Shown: one piece after another, positions 58,458 through 64,000 of the stretch
How positions within the stretch are numbered: the first letter of the stretch is position 1
Layout: each line of letters begins with the position of its first letter
Translations under genes and position numbers: made by a program
NCBI GenBank assembly: GCA_029851415.1
Contig: CM056741.1
Span: forward strand, 146,370,522-146,434,521
Direction of reading: 5' to 3'
Source: Eretmocerus hayati
Taxonomy: Eukaryota > Arthropoda > Insecta > Hymenoptera > Aphelinidae
DNA length: 64,000 nucleotides
The notes under the pieces: model-generated
What the model saw: only the letters and a program-made list of their open reading frames with translations
What the model was told of the DNA's origin: nothing
Database searches by the model: none

Positions 58458-61400
58458 TTATTCAATACTTTCCTCCGCCTCACTCTCGTTTTTGCTGTCC
58501 TCTGGTATGATCGGGACGAATGCCTTTTTCCTTGATGGTTTGTCACTTTTCCCACAAGAAAGTAATACACGGTCACCATGATGATACTGAAGAGACATTC
58601 CTCGAGAATTCATTACATTATCGTGGTAAATTAGATGTGAGGTCGGAAAGCAAAGTTTCATCTTGGAAGAACTCGGATTGGAATCCACATTCCGGGTGAA
58701 ATTGAAGCCTAGTCATAGTGTGAGAAAGAGAAAAGCCCCGCAACTGAGTCATACTTTCTCATGTTCCTGTGTAAAAATGTTTTTGCTTCAGCTCAAAGAT
58801 GGCTCACCGAAAATTCCACGTGGAACTAATTTGATCGATGAGACGTGAATTATATGAGACTGGACTTGATGTGAAAGTACGACCACAGTCGAGACATGAC
58901 TGGATTGATATGAGACATTGTGGAGTAAGTCAAATACTCCGATTAAATCCTCACATTCATCCGTGTAAGTACCTTCAGCCCTCAAACTGACAGTAGAAGT
59001 ACGGCTAAGATTCTCGATTCATTGCCAGCATAAAAGCAGCGAGGAAGTCGAAGGATAGCAGGAAAGAGGGCATGACGAACGTGTAATTTTTCCATGATCA
59101 AAACTCACTCATTACTCCGGTTGGTCCTGTTTTTTGCTTGATCCAACCATGTTTGTAGAGATTTTTTGATTTGGTCCAGACAAGGATTATTGTGGATTCT
59201 TTGTAAGGCCACTGCAAGAAGAATTAGACATCTCATTGAGTCTCAACGAATTCCTGCACAAATCCATCAGATTCTCTCGATCAGATATCACGAGATTCTT
59301 TTTTTCGGGCAGTACACCACAATTTTAAGAAGATGAACAATTCCAAAGGAGTATGTACGTACCATATACGCATGAGCACAGTTGTGTATCCACAAATGAG
59401 TCTTTGCCTGGTTTCCCATCTTTTGCTTTCACGCCGTGGTAAGAAAACTTCATTGCAAATCGATCATCCAAACTGGCGTACATTATATTGTATACTGAGT
59501 CGTTTACTGTAAGCCCCTTTAGTGAGGTTAAGAAGGTCACCTGAAATGAGACGCCAAACGTGAATTGATGGAATCATTGCAAAACCATGACTCAGTAGAA
59601 CGAAATATGTGATAGCTGTATTCAACCTTCTCAGCATGAATTCATCTAAGACTTAGAGAACTTTCACTCCAAAAGAAGCACTTTGTTGGAATAAAAAATG
59701 AACGACATGCTCAAAGTCACTTTTCAATAGAGAACTTGATTCTAATACTGTTGGGTGATTCTCGGAATTTTTAGGATCCTGCTTTCAAATCCAGATCGAA
59801 AGTAGCGAGAATTCATGAGAATCGTGCGTGTATACAACTGAAAAAAGTCATGCTGAGAGTGTTACCACAAATTTCGTGAGAAGTTTACAAATTGATAATG
59901 ACCATTTTGTTGTGGAATTTAGCGTTCTTGAGATTGTCCTCTAGTTCTTGGAACTTGTCCATATCAGCTGGTTTGAGATATTTTCTCATCTCATTATCAA
60001 TCGTGTTATTCATTGTAACAGGTGTACACGCAATCGATTCTACTTTTGTCTGAAGCTTATCAACTTTTTTTGTAAGAAGTCCAACCTTTCTATTCAATTC
60101 ACCGAACTGTTTGGTGCAATCTTTGTCTAAATTCTGCAGGAACTCTGTTGAATGGGATGGATGAAATGATTGCATTAGTTGGATGACCTACACAGGAATA
60201 CGGAGTCACAAAAACACACTCACTAACGACGACGAATTGAAACTGTTCAGGACTCATTGGGGTCCATTCTTCCAGAACTGCATCATCTTTATCTTTCCCT
60301 AGGGAACTCGTGCCATTTGAAACCGATCCGTCGTTAATAGCATCTGTTACAAAGAATTCAATGGTTATATTCACATGGACATGAGTATGGGGTATTTTTT
60401 GATAGAGAAGATGAAAAGGGGAAAAACTGCCTTCTGGAAAATATCATAGTTTTCATAGAGTCAACACAAAACGAACAAAACGATTGCAACTGAGCAAAGT
60501 TTTCATCGAGTTGAACGTCTGAGAACGCGTTCAGCAGAGTCTTCTCAAAACAAGAGGAACTTCAAGGGCTAATGGAGAATGTTGAGATATGCTTGGATGG
60601 GAGCCAAGCAGAAACGGAGGCGAAATCGTGAGATTTTCGCTTTGCCCTGTGGCTTTTAGAGAAATAGGTTAGGATTATGAAAAATCTTCGACCTCAGAAT
60701 TAACGGAAGGAAAAGGCCTCTGCGAATCTTATCACGACCGAAAGAACTCAACATTTCTTGGAATGATCATGAAAATTGATTGTCTCATACTTCCAATATT
60801 CCAGCTCACAGAAATTCTTTTAGGAATGGAACCGTGGCAACGTGCTATTTTTGGAATCATATTGCATCATATAAAAGATTGACGGCAAATTCGGTGACAA
60901 GGTCGCGCCAGGTTTTATGGAGCAGTAGTGGAAAGGATCCGATTTCTTTAAGGCGATTTGGTCACCGTGCGACGAGACCATGAAACTTGAAAACACATCT
61001 CACATGAAATCTAAGATGGTTTGAAGTTCCACATTAGTGGTCCCATCATTGTTATTGACCAATGACCAATCTGTATTTGACACTCCGTTGTTTCACCCAA
61101 ATCGCAAGAGAATCAGATAAAAATGTGAAGAACTTGATCGCAAGAATCCCCTAACCTACAATATAAGCACGTTCTCATTCCCATTTTCCTCTGATTCTCT
61201 TGCGATTCGGGCTTCATGTCGAGGAGAAGAATTCAAGTTAGATGATAACAAGTATTCGTGCACTTGTGGTTGAGCCTCAATCGCATGAGAATCGGAGGAA
61301 AATGGGGATGATTCTCAGTTTGCATGGTGACCGCATCGCCTTGAATATGAATGATGATCATTGAGGTATATCGAAAATCCATCTTTGGAAAACCCACCTT

Positions 61401-62009
61401 TGTCCTCCAATGGCTCAACAGTACCAGCCGCGGTATCTGTGGCATCAGATTCTTTCGCCAAGACTTTGTTCAAGGACATGCTCTCAGGTATCCTTGGGAT
61501 TTTCACAGACAGAGTCTTAACGCGAGTATTCACTTCCTCTGGTTCGGAATCGTCTGAGTCAGAAACATGTAAATGTCTCTTTTTTTGTGGAGAACTCTTG
61601 GTGGGAGAGGAATCTCTGTTCTTCTTTTTGCGGTCATGTCGACTGGATTTTAATTTTTCAATATCGCTCCCATCTGTCATTTCGTCTAAATTGTTTTTGA
61701 CATCATTGACTGCGGATAGGTATTGATCTACGGAATCAATGATAACCCATGAGTTGAAACGATAAGTCTCTCATTTTTTGAGGGTCGCTAAAGTTAGCAT
61801 TTACCTTTGTACTTGATGAATTTAGTTATCGGGAAACTTTTCCAGTCCTCACCCGGTTGTACTCTATCAATTTTCGCCTTATAAATTTTGGTCGAATCCA
61901 TCAAGGGAGGCCAGAGTAATGATTTACGATCCTTCGACAGCCAAATCGAAGGCACCACTAATTTTTGTAATCTCTCATCTACGATGATTGCAAAATCTTT
62001 TTCCTCCAT
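58458..62009 (-). CDS. Six-exon gene, DUF4806-like protein (441 residues)
   Basis: Exons on the minus strand: 62009-61805, 61727-61398, 60343-60224, 60144-59903, 59540-59363 and 58708-58458. All introns are GT-AG and every phase agrees (1, 1, 1, 0, 1); total 1326 bases with ATG at 62009 and stop at 58458. Residues 1-68 (FAIIVDE, LVVPSIWLS, LLWPP) match the usual N-terminal module of insect DUF4806 proteins. Residues about 69-178 are basic then Ser/Asp/Glu-rich (SSPTKSSPQKKRH, DSDDSEPEE). Residues about 230-300 form a coiled coil with heptad leucines and valines. About 285-360 is the DUF4806-like core (FHNKM|VTFLTSLKGLTVNDSVYNIM, RFAMKFSYHG). The C-terminus is acidic. The exon-4 donor ATG|GTCATT is weak, and exon 6 uses gactag as acceptor. 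Such proteins are common, multicopy and often beside transposases in insects; the biochemical role is unknown. With its intact frame it may still be expressed. Confidence 0.68.
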
Positions 62010-62579
62010 TGCACTCTCCTCTAATTCTGTCTAGCGGAACTACAGGGTAGAAAAATGATATATGGAGAATTCTAGGCGATGGTAGATTCATTCATATGAT
62101 TTTATGTCCGTGAATAATCATAAACTCGTGTATGACTATATGTGTATAGCAATAACAATTACAATATATACAAGTATGAGCTCGAGATACAGGATTGTAA
62201 ATGCTGCTCGATAACAACTTCACTCTGATCAGAGCACCAAGCACAAAATAAAGGGAAATTGATGTTTTCATGTTTTTGATGAAAGCGGCATTCATTTCAT
62301 TAATTACACATTCCACTGAAGAGGTAGAGATTTTGACGTTAGGGAAGGGTTTCCACGGAACTTTATACTATTTACCATATTGAACTTGAGTTAGAACGAT
62401 AATGGTTCCCCAGTGCAGTTCCGAACCGCCATGGGGTACTAATGGTAGGTTACGGTGGGAGTACTGAAGCGGGCTATCGGAGAATAAGGTCGAAGCATTA
62501 TCAAAAGTAGAGCAATTTTTTACATTTTGGCATAAAAGTAGATAAAAGATATCGGGTCTACATTGCACAAGAGTATAAG
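62010..62579 (-). other. Region between transposase and DUF4806-like gene
   Basis: 570 bases presumably holding the 3'-UTR of the transposase and the promoter of the DUF4806-like gene. The 71-residue frame at 62368-62583 overlaps the transposase stop and has no recognisable domain. Confidence 0.5.
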
Positions 62580-64000
62580 TCAAAGAGTATGACTGATGGG
62601 GTAAGATACAAATCCGCTACTGTAAGGAATCTTGAAGATTTTGGCGACAATTTGATCAGCCGGACACTCATACATTTCATTAGTTTCAACAACAATATGT
62701 ATACCTAAAATGCTGCTGCTAAATCCATCAACAGAAAATAGCTCATCTTGTTTCGAACATTTCTTTCCAATTATATACAACACTCCGCCACTCTTCACAA
62801 TGTTAACTATAATAATTATCGATTCATCCCTAAGCATCACACAATTGTTCCGCTCATCCTCAATGTCTAAGCGCCAACAATTTTTTTCTAGTATCCTATA
62901 CTGTTCATCGATCTTAATAGTTTGAGATATGATACCACTTTGACGAGGTCTACTTGCAGTAATTTCATCATCAGTCAGTACAGTCTGACTTTTGAGTTCT
63001 GTGAGCATATCATATTCTGCAAGTCTCCTATCCAACTGTTCCAAAGTTTTCTCTCCTTTCCGAATCAACTTCTTCAGGAAGCATAAAAAATTCTCATACG
63101 GATAGGCCCCGAACATTTCTAGAGAGCCATGCCGTAGAGCATCTCTAGCTACGTGGACTGCACCGTGAATACCATGAGTGACGTTCTCTTCCCCATAGAT
63201 TTTTTCATACGTGTAAACAAAATTTATCAAAAATTTTTCGGCGTACTTAACATTGGATACATCCGTGACAAGTTTTGGACTTGATAAAATGTACACAGCG
63301 ACATGCAGCCTAAGGAAATTTTGGAAAGCCTCGTGATCTAGAACATCTTTGAATACAGGAGCACCTGCGTAAAGGACAATAACTCTCCACTGAGTTGCTT
63401 TGAACCTTTTCCAATATTTGAGGGAATTGAATCTCTGATTAAATTCTGAAGGTAGAGCATTTTTCAAATTCTCAAACCTCTGACTGACGGTTTCGATTTT
63501 TCTAGCTGTCAATTTGCCTATCTTACTTTTAGAACCTTCGATCCAAAGCTTGAAGAGTTGCTTGGGATTGCCCAAATGCTGCAAATGCATAGGGTCCATT
63601 ACGAACTGTCTCACTGCTTTGATACCTGGTATATCCAGAATAAGAGTTTTCCCTTTTAGGTGCGTACCAAGATAGGCATAATTTTTGAAGTCTTCATCAT
63701 TTCTCAAACTATTATGACAATAATTTTCCAAGTTCTTCAGACTGAAGGAGGGAAAGCAAACACAGTCGTAGTGAGTACCTTCAATACAACATTTGCTGCA
63801 GCCATAATAGCCAGAGGGGTATTTTATATTCAAAATGAAAGCTTTAGCAGGACCATCCAAAGTGAAATGAGCGATCTCTAGTTTAATATTGCGACCATTG
63901 CTTTCGAAACCATCTTTCATTATCTGCGATACTTCTCCAACAAACATCTCCAGGAATTCATCACGACTGGGTTTTGTACGACCATGATGAACTCCTATCG
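62580..64000 (-). CDS. CACTA/EnSpm-like transposase, 3' part, open to the window edge
   Basis: The frame ends at the TGA in 62580-62582 and stays open to the right edge, with GVHHGRTKPSRDEFLEM before the first internal Met at 63947; this matches the GVxHG-x-KP-x-x-x-EFL start of the conserved core of this transposase type, so the true start is beyond 64000. Counted from that Met: DGPAKAFIL (31-39), CSKC zinc-knuckle-like pair in GYYGCSKC (46-53), DPMHLQHLG (118-126), PSEFNQRF (166-173), FKATQWR (182-188), YAGAPVFKDVL (193-203), THGIHGAVHVARDAL (257-271), YENFL (284-288). These are hallmark segments of large insect and cnidarian proteins classed with CACTA/EnSpm transposases. No stop or frameshift in 473 codons. 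Excision and integration of its own element would be its job. Confidence 0.72.
   Translation of the reverse strand, partial: IGVHHGRTKPSRDEFLEMFVGEVSQIMKDGFESNGRNIKLEIAHFTLDGPAKAFILNIKYPSGYYGCSKCCIEGTHYDCVCFPSFSLKNLENYCHNSLRNDEDFKNYAYLGTHLKGKTLILDIPGIKAVRQFVMDPMHLQHLGNPKQLFKLWIEGSKSKIGKLTARKIETVSQRFENLKNALPSEFNQRFNSLKYWKRFKATQWRVIVLYAGAPVFKDVLDHEAFQNFLRLHVAVYILSSPKLVTDVSNVKYAEKFLINFVYTYEKIYGEENVTHGIHGAVHVARDALRHGSLEMFGAYPYENFLCFLKKLIRKGEKTLEQLDRRLAEYDMLTELKSQTVLTDDEITASRPRQSGIISQTIKIDEQYRILEKNCWRLDIEDERNNCVMLRDESIIIIVNIVKSGGVLYIIGKKCSKQDELFSVDGFSSSILGIHIVVETNEMYECPADQIVAKIFKIPYSSGFVSYPISHTL

Noticed and set aside
62368..62583. 71-residue frame after the transposase stop
   Set aside because: No domain, no splice context; probably transposase 3'-UTR.

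Overview
This is nuclear DNA of an insect, AT-rich with GC-richer exons and GT-AG introns. A parasitoid wasp or other hymenopteran is my best guess from gene structure and repeat style; that is inference. The anchor gene is the BTB/POZ zinc-finger transcription factor abrupt (ab) on the + strand. It is recognised from the BTB C-terminal half (starting ANPCQHPIVILRDV), the ESLLGQALEG and GEDSNS linker segments, the MPGPSGI segment, and a finger exon with the abrupt-specific text PKCGKIYRSAHTLRTH, ISTKDLPVLPMPSPFDP and KAGVKVSPAELRARASPTG. The first half of the BTB domain lies upstream of the window. Layout, 1-24 kb: bases 1-8571 are the intron before the second BTB exon and contain a striking 46-bp-stem hairpin at 698-856. 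Four constitutive exons (8572-8811, 9363-9563, 9727-9892, 9976-10029) end at one phase-1 donor. Four alternative 3' modules follow, each coding a pair of C2H2 fingers and each with an acceptor that keeps the frame: 10823-11439, 17713-18149, 18328-18698, and the canonical abrupt fingers 21137-21596 joined to the terminal exon 23148-23736. All four joins give lengths divisible by 3, so the locus looks like a mutually exclusive 3' zinc-finger switch of the kind known for lola, Broad, fruitless and tramtrack. Layout, 24-36 kb: intergenic sequence with no convincing host gene, carrying several non-autonomous DNA elements (29272-30096; a long Tc1-type foldback at 30692-31595 with TA at both ends; a foldback at 35724-36013) and a tRNA-derived SINE at about 33.9 kb. 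Layout, 36-45 kb: the + strand is strongly G-poor. It holds GC-rich tandem units (about 448 bp, three copies) that repeat a splice acceptor and a donor in register and are followed by two more exon-like segments, so a spliced, probably non-coding, RNA gene built by exon duplication is possible. Three dispersed copies of a roughly 330-bp conserved block and a PIF/Harbinger-like element with TTA flanks also lie here. Layout, 45-50 kb: palindromic TTTACGC-rich repeats, a local duplication whose second copy is split by a 1.6-kb insertion, and a decayed RNase H domain of a non-LTR retrotransposon. Layout, 50.4-58.1 kb: four consecutive satellite families (145-bp monomers in a 290-bp dimeric order; about 164-bp monomers in a 1.1-1.27-kb higher-order repeat; about 248 bp; 122 bp), the first three sharing a CAATACTGA/TCAGTATTG dyad. 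Layout, 58.4-64 kb, minus strand: a complete six-exon model coding a 441-residue DUF4806-like protein with its own polyadenylation signal, next to the 3' part of a CACTA/EnSpm-like transposase whose reading frame runs off the window edge. They are probably the two genes of one transposon.
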